A program made the position numbers and the translations under genes. A stretch of DNA of 64,000 nucleotides, from contig NZ_SPNT01000002.1 in NCBI RefSeq assembly GCF_004959855.1, positions 248,001-312,000 of the forward strand, read 5' to 3'. A model generated the notes under the pieces. The model was not told where the DNA came from and did no database searches. It was given only the letters and a program-made list of their open reading frames with translations. This stretch comes from Nitratireductor sp. XY-223 (GTDB lineage: Bacteria > Pseudomonadota > Alphaproteobacteria > Rhizobiales > Rhizobiaceae). Of this stretch, positions 46,513-56,859 are shown piece after piece. Each line of letters starts with the position of its first letter. Positions within the stretch are counted from its first letter, which is position 1.

Positions 46513-48044
46513 TGGGCCGCCTCCTGCTCTTCTTCGACACCGGCCATCAGCAGTCCCAATTCCCCTTCCGTTGCTTCCGGCGTCCGCTCGCCGACGACGC
46601 GGCCCGCAAACATGACCAGGATCCGGTCGGACAACGAACGGATCTCGTCGAGTTCGACCGAGACGAGGAGCACGGCCTTGCCGGCGTCGCGCATCTCGAT
46701 GATGCGCTTGTGGATGAATTCAATGGCGCCGACATCGACGCCGCGTGTGGGCTGGCCGATGACCAGCACCGCCGGATCGCGCTCCATTTCACGCGCCAGG
46801 ACAATCTTCTGCTGGTTGCCGCCGGAAAAGTTCGACGTTTTCAGGCGCACATCGGGCGGCCTGATATCGTATTTCTCGGCGCTGGAGGCGGCGTGGCTGC
46901 GGATCGCATCGAGTTTGAGCATCGGGCCGTTCAGATATTCGTCATCGTAATGGTAGCCCAGAATTGCGTTCTCGTTTTCCTCGAAGGTGAGGACGAGGCC
47001 CATATGGTGCCGGTCCTCCGGCACATGGGCGAGCCCGCGCTTGCGCAAGTCCTGCGGATCGGCGTCGCCGGTGACATCTATCGGCTTGTCACTGAGCAGC
47101 ACGGTCCCGCTCTCGGCGCGGCGTATGCCGGTGATCGCCTGCAGCAGTTCCGACTGGCCGTTGCCGGCGACGCCGGCAATGCCCACGATTTCGCCGGCCC
47201 GTACCTCGAAGGAGACATTGTCGACCATGACAACACCGCGATTGTCGCGCACCGTCAGCCCGTCAACCGAAAGCTTGACGTCCTTGACATCCGCGGGCCC
47301 CTTCTCGACGCGCAGGAGCACGCGGCGGCCGACCATCAGTTCGGCCAGCTCCTCGACATTGGTTTCCGACGTCTTGCGGGTGGCCACCATCTCGCCGCGG
47401 CGCATCACCGAGACCTCGTCGGTGATGGCCATGATCTCGCGCAGCTTGTGGGTGATGAGGATGATGGTCTTACCCTGGTCGCGCAGCTGTTCCAGAATGC
47501 GGAAAAGGTGATCGGCCTCGGCCGGCGTCAGCACGCCGGTGGGCTCGTCCAGGATCAGGATATCCGCGCCGCGATAGAGCGCCTTGAGAATCTCGACCCG
47601 CTGCTGCAGTCCGACCGGAAGTTCCTCGATGACCGCATCGGGATCGACTTCCAGCGCGTATTCGTCCTCCAGGTGCTTCAGCTCTGCCCGCGCATTGACA
47701 ATGCCGCGGTTGAGGATGGCGTTTTCCTCGGCGCCGAGCATGACATTCTCCAGGACTGTGAAATTGTCGACCAGCATGAAATGCTGGTGAACCATGCCGA
47801 TGCCGGCGGCGATGGCGACATTCGGGTCACGGATGGTGATCTCGTCGCCATTGACGAAGATCTTGCCCGCATCGGCCTGGTAGAAGCCGTAGAGGATCGA
47901 CATCAGTGTGGATTTGCCGGCGCCGTTTTCGCCGATGATCCCGTGTATCGTTCCCTTGTGGACGCTCAGATTGATGTTCTTGTTGGCATGAACCGGACCG
48001 AAACTCTTGTCGATGCCCCTCAATTCGATAGCAAGATCGCTCAT
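46509..48044 (-). CDS. nucleoside-type ABC transporter ATP-binding protein (two ATPase domains)
   Basis: 511 residues with two ABC domains, as in NupO/sugar-type importers. First: GENGAGKSTLMSILYG, LPVGLQQRVEILKALYRG, ILILDEPTGVLTP. Second: GVAGNGQSELLQAITG (degenerate Walker A, lacking the usual Lys-Ser/Thr), FSGGNQQKIVLAREM, VLVIGQPTRGVD (degenerate Walker B), a normal feature of this class. First gene of the leftward operon ATPase-permease-permease-cdd-punA-deoA. No substrate-binding (BMP) gene lies upstream. Confidence 0.92.
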   Translation of the reverse strand: MSDLAIELRGIDKSFGPVHANKNINLSVHKGTIHGIIGENGAGKSTLMSILYGFYQADAGKIFVNGDEITIRDPNVAIAAGIGMVHQHFMLVDNFTVLENVMLGAEENAILNRGIVNARAELKHLEDEYALEVDPDAVIEELPVGLQQRVEILKALYRGADILILDEPTGVLTPAEADHLFRILEQLRDQGKTIILITHKLREIMAITDEVSVMRRGEMVATRKTSETNVEELAELMVGRRVLLRVEKGPADVKDVKLSVDGLTVRDNRGVVMVDNVSFEVRAGEIVGIAGVAGNGQSELLQAITGIRRAESGTVLLSDKPIDVTGDADPQDLRKRGLAHVPEDRHHMGLVLTFEENENAILGYHYDDEYLNGPMLKLDAIRSHAASSAEKYDIRPPDVRLKTSNFSGGNQQKIVLAREMERDPAVLVIGQPTRGVDVGAIEFIHKRIIEMRDAGKAVLLVSVELDEIRSLSDRILVMFAGRVVGERTPEATEGELGLLMAGVEEEQEAAQ

Positions 48045-48062
48045 GCGCCTTCCGTTTTTTTA

Positions 48063-48082
48063 TCAATTGGTATAATTGACCA
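48063..48082. promoter_or_regulatory. candidate operator in the divergent region before the nucleoside operon
   Basis: TCAATT (48063-48068) and AATTGA (48074-48079) form a 6-bp inverted repeat with spacer GGTAT, and overlapping it TGGT-N7-ACCA (48068-48071 with 48079-48082) resembles a GntR-family half-site pair. It lies about 20 bp upstream of the ATPase start, between that gene and the divergent alcohol dehydrogenase gene. The regulator is not in the window. Confidence 0.35.
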
Positions 48083-48218
48083 CCATATTCACCTGCCCTA
48101 GGCGATGCCAGCCCGAAACCCGGCTTTTTTTCCCAGTTCCGACCTAAACAGTTGCACGATTTCCTTTAAAGCGGAAGCGGCCTAATGTGTGAACTGGATT
48201 TGATTGAGTGGAGGAACC

Positions 48219-49391
48219 ATGTCGGCATTCGCGTTTCATACGACCGCGCAGATCATCGTGCGCCCGGGCGCGTCCGGCGGCATTGCCGAGATCGCCGGCA
48301 AAAAGCTCGGGCGATCGGTCCTGTTCGTGACCGACAGTGGCATCCGCAATGTCGGCCTCGACCAATCCGCCATTCGCTCACTGGAAGATGCCGGGCATTC
48401 GGTGACCGTCTTCGACGCCGTCGAGGCCGATCCGAGCCTCGATACGCTGATGAATTCCGTGGAGGCGGCGCGGGGTTGCGGTGCCACCGGGGTGGTGGCG
48501 CTGGGTGGCGGTTCGTCGCTCGACGTGGCGAAGCTGACGGCCCTGCTGGCCGGCTCGGGAGAGGACATCGACGCGGCCTGGGGCGTCGGCAACGCGAAAG
48601 GCCCGCGCCTGCCGCTGGTGCTGATCCCGACCACCGCGGGCACCGGCTCGGAGGTCACGCCCGTTTCGATCATCACCGTCGGCGGCGAGGAAAAGCGCGG
48701 CGTATCCTCGCCGGTCATCCTGCCGGACACTGCGATTCTCGACGCCGAACTCACCGTCAGCCTGCCGGCGCCGGCGACGGCTGCAACGGGCATCGACGCC
48801 ATGGTGCACGCGATCGAGGCCTACGCATCGAAGAACGCCAACAACAACCCGGTTTCGCGTATGCTTGCCACCGAGGCGCTGAAACTTCTCGGCACCCATA
48901 TCGAGGCGGCGGTTTTCACGCCGGACAACCTGGAGGCGCGCGGCGCCATGCTGCTCGGCTCGACGCTCGCCGGCATGGCCTTCGCCAACTCGCCGGTCGC
49001 GGCCGTGCATGCGCTGGCCTACCCGATCGGCGGCACGTTCCATATCCCGCACGGGCTCTCCAACGCACTGGTGCTGCCGCAGGTGCTGCGCTTCAACGCG
49101 GCCGAGGCCGAGAACGGCTCGTACCGGCTCTACGCGGAACTCGGCCCCCATGCCTTCGCCGATTTCGAAGCCGGCGGCGGGGCGCAGGAGGACTGCGCGG
49201 CCTTCATCGAACGGCTCGCGGCGCTTTCGGCCAATATCGGCCTGCCGCAGCGGCTGCGCGATGTCGGCATCGGCGAGGAGGCGCTGCCGAAAATGGCCAG
49301 CGACGCCATGAAGCAGACCCGGCTGCTCGTCAACAATCCGCGCCACGTCGATGAGGCCGACGCGCTCGCCATCTACCGCGCCGCGTGGTGA
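48219..49391 (+). CDS. iron-containing (group III) alcohol dehydrogenase
   Basis: 390 residues. NAD-binding GATGVVALGGGSSLDVAKLTALL and PTTAGTGSEVTPVSIIT, then metal-binding GIDAMVHAIEAY and AVHALAYPIGGTFHIPHGLSNALVLP with the His ligands of the Fe-ADH family. Probably oxidises a hydroxy-acid or polyol or reduces an aldehyde; substrate not evident. ATG at 48219 is preceded by GGAGG; an in-frame TTG 15 bp earlier is less likely. A thioesterase gene starts 4 bp after its stop. Confidence 0.9.
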   Translation: MSAFAFHTTAQIIVRPGASGGIAEIAGKKLGRSVLFVTDSGIRNVGLDQSAIRSLEDAGHSVTVFDAVEADPSLDTLMNSVEAARGCGATGVVALGGGSSLDVAKLTALLAGSGEDIDAAWGVGNAKGPRLPLVLIPTTAGTGSEVTPVSIITVGGEEKRGVSSPVILPDTAILDAELTVSLPAPATAATGIDAMVHAIEAYASKNANNNPVSRMLATEALKLLGTHIEAAVFTPDNLEARGAMLLGSTLAGMAFANSPVAAVHALAYPIGGTFHIPHGLSNALVLPQVLRFNAAEAENGSYRLYAELGPHAFADFEAGGGAQEDCAAFIERLAALSANIGLPQRLRDVGIGEEALPKMASDAMKQTRLLVNNPRHVDEADALAIYRAAW

Positions 49392-49395
49392 CGCC

Positions 49396-49830
49396 ATGAA
49401 CCGCCCTGCCCCGCTCGGGCGCGAGAGTTTCCGCGTCTTCCGCCAGTTGCAGTCCCGCTGGGCCGACAACGACATCTACGGCCACATGAACAATGTCGTG
49501 CACTACGCGCTGTTCGACACGGCGATCAACGGATGGCTGGTCGAGAAGGAATTGCTCGACCTCAAGAGAGGCGAAACCATCGGCCTCGTCGTCGAGACCG
49601 GGTGCCATTACTTCGCCGAGCTCGCCTTTCCGGACCGCATCGACGCCGGCATCGGCGTCGAGCGCATCGGCTCGTCCTCGGTGATCTACCGGATCGCGCT
49701 GTTCCGCGACGAGGACGCGACGGCGGCCGCCCAGGGCCGCTTCGTCCATGTCTATGTCGACCGCGGGACGCGCCGGCCGAAGCCGCTCGACGCGCACTGG
49801 CGCGAAACGCTGGAGGGCGCGCTTCTATGA
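49396..49830 (+). CDS. acyl-CoA thioesterase, 4HBT/YbgC-like hot-dog fold
   Basis: 144 residues. SRWADNDIYGHMNNVVHYALFDTAINGWLVEK contains the 4HBT active-site Asp region (D-N-D-x-x-G-H-M-N-N), followed by ETGCHYFAELAFPDRIDAGIGVERIGSSSV. Hydrolyses an acyl-CoA thioester; the chain is not predictable. It overlaps the slyX start (ATGA) and follows the alcohol dehydrogenase closely, so one transcript is likely. Confidence 0.88.
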   Translation: MNRPAPLGRESFRVFRQLQSRWADNDIYGHMNNVVHYALFDTAINGWLVEKELLDLKRGETIGLVVETGCHYFAELAFPDRIDAGIGVERIGSSSVIYRIALFRDEDATAAAQGRFVHVYVDRGTRRPKPLDAHWRETLEGALL

Positions 49831-50042
49831 CCGGGGAAACGCAGGCCCGGCAGATCGCCAGGCTCGAGGAACATATCGCCCATCAGGCCCATACGATCGA
49901 CGAGCTTTCGGAGCAGGTCGAGAAGCAATGGAAGCTGATCGACCTCCTCAAGGCGCAACAGCAAAAGCTGGTCGACCGGCTGCTGGCCCTCGAGGAGACG
50001 TCCGGAGAGGCGCCGCCGGACACCAAGCCACCGCATTATTGA
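49827..50042 (+). CDS. slyX: SlyX family protein
   Basis: 71-residue predicted coiled coil: RQIARLEEHIAHQAHTIDELSEQVEKQWKLIDLLKAQQQKLVDRLLALEE, ending in the family's hallmark PPDTKPPHY. Function of SlyX is unknown. The ATG at 49827 overlaps the thioesterase stop. Followed 26 bp later by the aminotransferase gene. Confidence 0.92.
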   Translation: MTGETQARQIARLEEHIAHQAHTIDELSEQVEKQWKLIDLLKAQQQKLVDRLLALEETSGEAPPDTKPPHY

Positions 50043-50068
50043 AGCGAACAACCGGATAACCGCCACCG

Positions 50069-51181
50069 ATGACCGAATTCTCCCGTTTCACCCCGCTCGT
50101 CCAGTCGCTGCCGGCCACGGTTCCGTTTGTCGGACCGGAAACCCAGGAACGCGCCGCCGGAAAGCCGTTCCGCGCCCGCATCGGCGCCAATGAGAGCGGC
50201 TTCGGCCCGGCGCCGTCGGTCAGGGAAGCCATGCGCGCCGGCGCAGATGAGGTCTGGAAATACGGCGATCCGGAAAACCACGACCTGCGCACTGCGCTGG
50301 CGGCGCATCTCGGCATCGCGGCGGACCGGATTGTCATCGGCGAGGGCATTGACGGGCTGCTCGGGCTCGTGGTGCGCCAGATCGTCGGCCATGATACGCC
50401 GGTCGTCACCTCGCTCGGCGCCTATCCGACCTTCAACTACCATGTCGCCGGGTTCGGCGGGCGGCTTGTCACCGTCCCCTACCGCGACGACCATGAGGAT
50501 TTGGACGGCCTGCTTGACGCGGTGAGGCGCGAGGGCGCGCCGCTCGTCTTTCTCGCCAATCCGGACAATCCGATGGGCACCTGGCATGCCGGCGATGCCG
50601 TCGCGGCCTTTGCCGAGGCGCTGCCCGAACAGACGATGCTCATCCTCGACGAGGCCTACGGGGAAATGGCGCCGCCAGACGCCCTGCCGCCGGTCGCGGC
50701 GCTCATCGACCGGCCGAACGTCATACGCATGCGGACCTTTTCCAAGGGCTACGGGCTCGCGGGCCTGCGCTGCGGCTACGCCTTCGGCACGGCCGGAACC
50801 ATCGCCTCCTTCAACAAGGTGCGCAACCATTTCGGGGTCAACAAGATGGCGCAGATCGCGGCGCTCGCCGCTCTGAAGGACCAGAATTATCTTGAAAGCG
50901 CCTGCGGGCGGATCGATGCGGCGCGGCAGCGGATCGATGAGATTGCCCGTGCCAACGGGCTGGAGACGCTTCAATCGGCAACGAATTTCGTTGCCATCGA
51001 CTGCGGCCGGGATGCCGAATTCGCGACGGCGCTGCTCAACGCCCTGGTCGCGCGCGGCGTCTTCGTGCGCATGCCGGGCGTCGCCCCTCTCAACCGCTGC
51101 ATCAGGATCAGTGTCGGGCCCGACGAGGCACTTGACATATTCGAAGCGGAACTGCCGCCCGCACTGGCGGCAGTGTCCTGA
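50069..51181 (+). CDS. PLP-dependent aminotransferase, HisC-like
   Basis: 370 residues, fold-type I class I/II aminotransferase resembling histidinol-phosphate aminotransferase. ANESGFGPAPSVREAM, VWKYGDPENHDLRTALAAHLG, FLANPDNPMGTW (Asn of the cofactor site), ILDEAYGEM, and the Schiff-base Lys in RTFSKGYGLAGLRCGY. It might be a true HisC or one of the paralogues acting on other amino donors; no his genes are adjacent, so I leave the symbol blank. It lies at the end of a rightward ADH-thioesterase-slyX-aminotransferase run. Confidence 0.87.
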   Translation: MTEFSRFTPLVQSLPATVPFVGPETQERAAGKPFRARIGANESGFGPAPSVREAMRAGADEVWKYGDPENHDLRTALAAHLGIAADRIVIGEGIDGLLGLVVRQIVGHDTPVVTSLGAYPTFNYHVAGFGGRLVTVPYRDDHEDLDGLLDAVRREGAPLVFLANPDNPMGTWHAGDAVAAFAEALPEQTMLILDEAYGEMAPPDALPPVAALIDRPNVIRMRTFSKGYGLAGLRCGYAFGTAGTIASFNKVRNHFGVNKMAQIAALAALKDQNYLESACGRIDAARQRIDEIARANGLETLQSATNFVAIDCGRDAEFATALLNALVARGVFVRMPGVAPLNRCIRISVGPDEALDIFEAELPPALAAVS

Positions 51182-51190
51182 TCGCGGGCC

Positions 51191-51517
51191 TTAGGCCTGC
51201 GGACCTTCCGCCATTTCGACGGCCTCTTCCCAGGAATGGCCGGCGGCCATGATGCAGGTCATGCCCGTCGTCGTCGTCATGAGGATCGTCCAAGTGCCGG
51301 TTTTCGACGTGTAGACCTCGAATACGGCCTTGCCGGACGAGGCAAGCCCGAGCGCGCGCGGCGCTTCCTTGTACTTGTCAGCAAGGGCTTTCAACAGAGA
51401 AGTCCGGTCGCCACAAGCCAATCCGGCGGCCGGCGCCTGTGTCGACAAGCATACAACCGCCGATGCCAATGTAATACCCAGTAACTTTCCTGGATTCTTA
51501 AGTCTTAATTTCCGCAT
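51191..51517 (-). CDS. small exported protein of unknown function, two conserved-looking Cys
   Basis: About 108 residues. Basic start MRKLRLKNPGKLLG, hydrophobic segment ITLASAVVCLSTQAPAAG as a signal peptide, then a compact domain: ACGDRTSLLKALADKYKEAPRALGLASSGKAVFEVYTSKTGTWTILMTTTTGMTCIMAAGHSWEE, with Cys in ACGDR and TCIM that could form a disulphide. I do not recognise a named family, but the pattern is familiar from conserved hypotheticals of Rhizobiales. Start at 51517 (AAAGG 7 nt upstream) or the ATG at 51523. Convergent with the aminotransferase gene. Confidence 0.75.
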   Translation of the reverse strand: MRKLRLKNPGKLLGITLASAVVCLSTQAPAAGLACGDRTSLLKALADKYKEAPRALGLASSGKAVFEVYTSKTGTWTILMTTTTGMTCIMAAGHSWEEAVEMAEGPQA

Positions 51518-51546
51518 CTTCATACCTTTCGCAGCCAATAAAGCTT

Positions 51547-51583
51547 GTCTGACGAGAGGTATATTCATTTACATGCGTCAGAC
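51547..51583. repeat. 8-bp inverted repeat in the promoter region of the small exported protein
   Basis: GTCTGACG (51547-51554) and CGTCAGAC (51576-51583) are exact complements 21 bp apart, 30-66 bp upstream of the start at 51517. It could be a paired regulator site; no further support. Confidence 0.3.
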
Positions 51584-51665
51584 GCACTTGGTAGCTGAAC
51601 CAGTACATTCATGGTTCATGCAGTAACTCCGGAACAACTTAATCTGTCCAGTTTGCGCCCCAATG

Positions 51666-51682
51666 GTTAACAAGGTGTTAAC
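51666..51682. promoter_or_regulatory. perfect-consensus candidate CtrA site upstream of the RidA gene
   Basis: GTTAAC (51666-51671) is repeated at 51677-51682, giving TTAA-N7-TTAAC exactly. It lies 81 bp before the ridA-like start and about 150 bp upstream of the divergent small exported protein, so it could serve either. Match to the CtrA consensus is complete; binding is inferred. Confidence 0.6.
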
Positions 51683-51762
51683 GATTTCGGCCGCCGACGA
51701 CATTGTGAAGTCGTGCCGGCTTGACTAGGAATGCGCCATCAAATCCAGGGCGAGGAACTCCC

Positions 51763-52161
51763 ATGACCAAAAGGGCCATCGTGCCGCCGGCGCTCCGGGA
51801 GGCGGCGGAGCAATTGAAAATGTCGCCGGCGGTGCTTTCCGGCAATCATCTCTTCCTGACCGGCTCGACCGGCGGCGATGCGGACGGGGTCATGCCGGAT
51901 GACCCGGAGGCGCAGATGCGCAACGCCTTCGACAAGATCGGGTTCATCCTGCGGGAGGCCGGGCTCGGTTTCGAGGCGATCGTCGAGATGACGACCTACC
52001 ATGTGGGCCTGCGCGAGCATTTCGACCTGTTCGATTCCGTGCGCCTCGATTATGTGGATGCGCCCTATCCCGCCTGGACCGCGGTCGAGGTGGCGGGCCT
52101 GCGCCGGGAGGGCGCGGTGGTCGAGATCCGGGTGATCGCCAGCACCGAACCGTCCGATTGA
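51763..52161 (+). CDS. RidA/YjgF/YER057c family protein
   Basis: 132 residues. RidA-type enamine/imine deaminase fold: SGNHLFLTGSTGGD, DPEAQMRNAFDKIGFILREAGLGFEAIVEMTTYHVG, and the terminal VVEIRVIAS with the catalytic Arg position. Members remove reactive enamine intermediates made by PLP enzymes or act on other imines. The ATG at 51763 has GAGGAACTCCC upstream. Convergent with katG across a terminator. Confidence 0.88.
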   Translation: MTKRAIVPPALREAAEQLKMSPAVLSGNHLFLTGSTGGDADGVMPDDPEAQMRNAFDKIGFILREAGLGFEAIVEMTTYHVGLREHFDLFDSVRLDYVDAPYPAWTAVEVAGLRREGAVVEIRVIASTEPSD

Positions 52162-52177
52162 TAAAGCACAAAAAGAA

Positions 52178-52206
52178 AGGGCGCGGCCGGGTTGCGGCCG
52201 CGCCCT
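52178..52206 (-). terminator. Rho-independent terminator after katG
   Basis: A 12-bp perfect stem (AGGGCGCGGCCG at 52178-52189 with its complement at 52195-52206) and a 5-base loop. Read leftwards it is followed by a T-rich run (complement of 52168-52177). It begins 20 bp after the katG stop. Confidence 0.85.
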
Positions 52207-52226
52207 GATCGTTCAGCGGGACGGGA

Positions 52227-54765
<2,539 letters not shown>

Positions 54766-55686
54766 ATGAATAATCTGACCTTCAAACAGCTCCGCTATTT
54801 CGACGCGCTGGCCCGGCATGGTCATTTCGGGCGGGCCGCGGATTCATGCGCGATTTCCCAGCCGGCCCTTTCCATGCAGATCAAGGAACTGGAGGAAACG
54901 CTGGGCACCGAGCTCTTCGAGCGGGGCGCGCGCCAGGTGCGCCTCACCCATTTCGGCGAGGAGTTCGCGGCCCGCGCCCGCGACATCCTGCGCTCGGTCA
55001 ACGAGCTGACGGACCTTGCGCGCGCCGCGCGCGACCGGCTGGTCGGCCGGCTGCGGATCGGGGTGATCCCGACAATCGCGCCCTACCTTCTGCCGACGAT
55101 CATCGGCGATCTTTCGGACCTGCACGACGGGCTGGACATTCATGTGCGCGAAACCGTGACCCCGAAGCTTATCCAGGAACTGGCCGAAGGCCGGCTGGAC
55201 ACCGCCATCCTGGCCCTGCCGGTCTCCGAACCGTCGCTGACGGAGGTCGCGCTCTTTAGCGAGAATTTCGTCCTGGTGCGTCCGGGCGAGGATGCCGGCA
55301 AGCCGGTGCCGAGCCGCGAAATGCTGCGCGAGATGCGGCTGCTTTTATTGGAGGAGGGACACTGTTTCCGCGACCAGGCGCTGTCCTTCTGCGACATGCA
55401 TGCGACGCGGCCGCGGGAACTCCTCGACGGAAGCTCCCTGTCGACGCTGGTGCAGATGGTCAGCGCCGGGATCGGCGTCACCCTCATTCCCGAGATGGCG
55501 GTGGCGGTGGAAACGCGCTCGGCATCGGTTTCCGTCGCCGCGTTCCGGAACCCGCAGCCGTCGCGGACCATCGGCATGGTGTGGCGCAAGACCAGCCCGC
55601 TGGCCGGCCAGTTGCGGCAGATCGCCGAGGTTGTCCGCCGATCGGCCGAGACAATGCGGGCGCGGCGGGATACGGTGCCGGTTTGA
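54766..55686 (+). CDS. oxyR: hydrogen-peroxide-sensing LysR-type regulator OxyR
   Basis: 306 residues. LysR winged helix at residues 1-60 (TFKQLRYFDALARHGHFGRAADSCAISQPALSMQIKELEETLG), then an effector domain with the redox pair C200 (EEGHCFRDQALSF) and C209, spaced nine residues as in E. coli C199/C208. It activates katG on oxidation. Followed by a 137-bp region carrying the SDR remnant and then the convergent LysR gene. Confidence 0.93.
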   Translation: MNNLTFKQLRYFDALARHGHFGRAADSCAISQPALSMQIKELEETLGTELFERGARQVRLTHFGEEFAARARDILRSVNELTDLARAARDRLVGRLRIGVIPTIAPYLLPTIIGDLSDLHDGLDIHVRETVTPKLIQELAEGRLDTAILALPVSEPSLTEVALFSENFVLVRPGEDAGKPVPSREMLREMRLLLLEEGHCFRDQALSFCDMHATRPRELLDGSSLSTLVQMVSAGIGVTLIPEMAVAVETRSASVSVAAFRNPQPSRTIGMVWRKTSPLAGQLRQIAEVVRRSAETMRARRDTVPV

Positions 55687-55699
55687 TAGCGGGACGGAG

Positions 55700-55772
55700 T
55701 GTCACCCGTCCTTGATGACGCGCCCTATCATTGCCGCGACGCCGCCCTTCGAGGCGGCATAGGCCGTGCGGC
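55700..55772 (-). pseudogene. mosaic remnant of the SDR gene at 60869-61636
   Basis: 55700-55721 is identical over 22 bp to 60867-60888 (the last codons and stop of the SDR gene), then a 6-base join, then 55728-55772 matches 61141-61185 at 43 of 45 positions (the SDR active-site YAASK region). The intervening 252 bp of the SDR gene are missing; the join keeps frame and reads RTAYAASKGGVAAM-IG-RVIKDG-stop. Too short to function. It marks the left edge of a probable inserted block. Confidence 0.8.
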
Positions 55773-55823
55773 GATGATCCTGACCGGGAAGGTTATTCTT
55801 CCTTTTCCCGCATACCGCTTCTT

Positions 55824-56702
55824 TCAGATCCCAGCGCTGCTCAGGACATCTTTGACCAACAGTTCAACTGCACGACGTTGCGCCTGCGATTGGCGCACTG
55901 CGAGATGGAATTCCGATTTCCACGAAAGTTCCGGATGGTCGAGCGTTCTGAGATCTCCGGAGGCCACCCATCCTTGCGCATAGTGATCGGGCAACGCGCC
56001 GAGGTAGCGTCCGCTGAGGATCAACATGGCCATCGCCTCCATATTGGCGACGACGGCCTTCGGAAAGGCCGAACCGAAAGCCGGCCCCGCCGCCGTGTCG
56101 TAGGAGCGTTGGCAGACTGGAAACCGGTTCAGGATTTCCGGGGTGATCGCGTCTGCCGAGGCGTCGAACAACGGATGCTGGCGGCCGCAATAAAGGCTGT
56201 GTCCCTCGGTACAGACTTCGGTGTAGCTGAGCTCGGCCACCTTGTTTTTGAACGGCGCAATGGCAACATGCACGCTCCCGGTGATTAGACCCTGGGTAAG
56301 ATCGGTTGGCGAAGCCACGACGATCTCGAGCCGAACGTCGTTTTTGCGACCGAGAAAACGCTGAAGCGCAGCGACCAGCGGAAACCCCGGAAGGCTAGTC
56401 ACCGCGTCGACGACGCCAATGCGCAATTCACCGGTGATCGTGTCCCGCAACTCTGTCAACTCGGCATCGAAATCACGCACGCGGCGAAGCATGGCGCATG
56501 CCTTTTCATAGGCGATCTGGCCGCGCTCCGTGAGGCAGAAGCCGCTCCGCCCGCGTTGACAGACCCGGTAGCCAAGCGCCAGCTCAAGGTCGCGTATCCT
56601 GCAGCTTATCGCCGATTGCGTGATGCCCAGTGCGTATTGTGCGTCCGAAAATCCGCCGCATTCGACCACGGTGACGAATGTTTCCAGCAGGTTGTTTTGC
56701 AT
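55824..56702 (-). CDS. LysR-family regulator of the TRAP/ureohydrolase unit
   Basis: 292 residues. N-terminal winged helix (NNLLETFVTVVECGGFSDAQYALGITQSAISCRIRDLELALGYRVCQRG) and a LysR substrate domain (GELRIGVVDAVTSLPGFPLVAALQRFL). ATG at 56702 is reported; an in-frame TTG at 56711 has closer GAAGG and is an alternative. Divergent from dctP across 157 bp containing an array of TTACAT half-sites, so it probably controls itself and the transporter in response to the imported substrate. Confidence 0.88.
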   Translation of the reverse strand: MQNNLLETFVTVVECGGFSDAQYALGITQSAISCRIRDLELALGYRVCQRGRSGFCLTERGQIAYEKACAMLRRVRDFDAELTELRDTITGELRIGVVDAVTSLPGFPLVAALQRFLGRKNDVRLEIVVASPTDLTQGLITGSVHVAIAPFKNKVAELSYTEVCTEGHSLYCGRQHPLFDASADAITPEILNRFPVCQRSYDTAAGPAFGSAFPKAVVANMEAMAMLILSGRYLGALPDHYAQGWVASGDLRTLDHPELSWKSEFHLAVRQSQAQRRAVELLVKDVLSSAGI

Positions 56703-56743
56703 CAGTTTCAATCGCCTTCTCCCGAACCGGTGCCGCTACGCGA

Positions 56744-56800
56744 TATTACATGAATTCTGAGAATGTAAGTATATAATATTCGATATTGTTTCATGTAATA
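56744..56800. promoter_or_regulatory. LysR-type operator array between the regulator and dctP
   Basis: TTACAT (56746-56751) and ATGTAA (56763-56768) are separated by 11 bp, the T-N11-A design. A 10-bp exact inverted repeat also pairs TATTACATGA (56744-56753) with TCATGTAATA (56791-56800), giving a third half-site near dctP. A TATAAT at 56772-56777 lies between the sites. Confidence 0.65.
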
Positions 56801-56859
56801 GGATATGGTCTTTCTTCCCGGATCAGCGACGGACTGAAACCTCTGGGAGGACAGACAAG

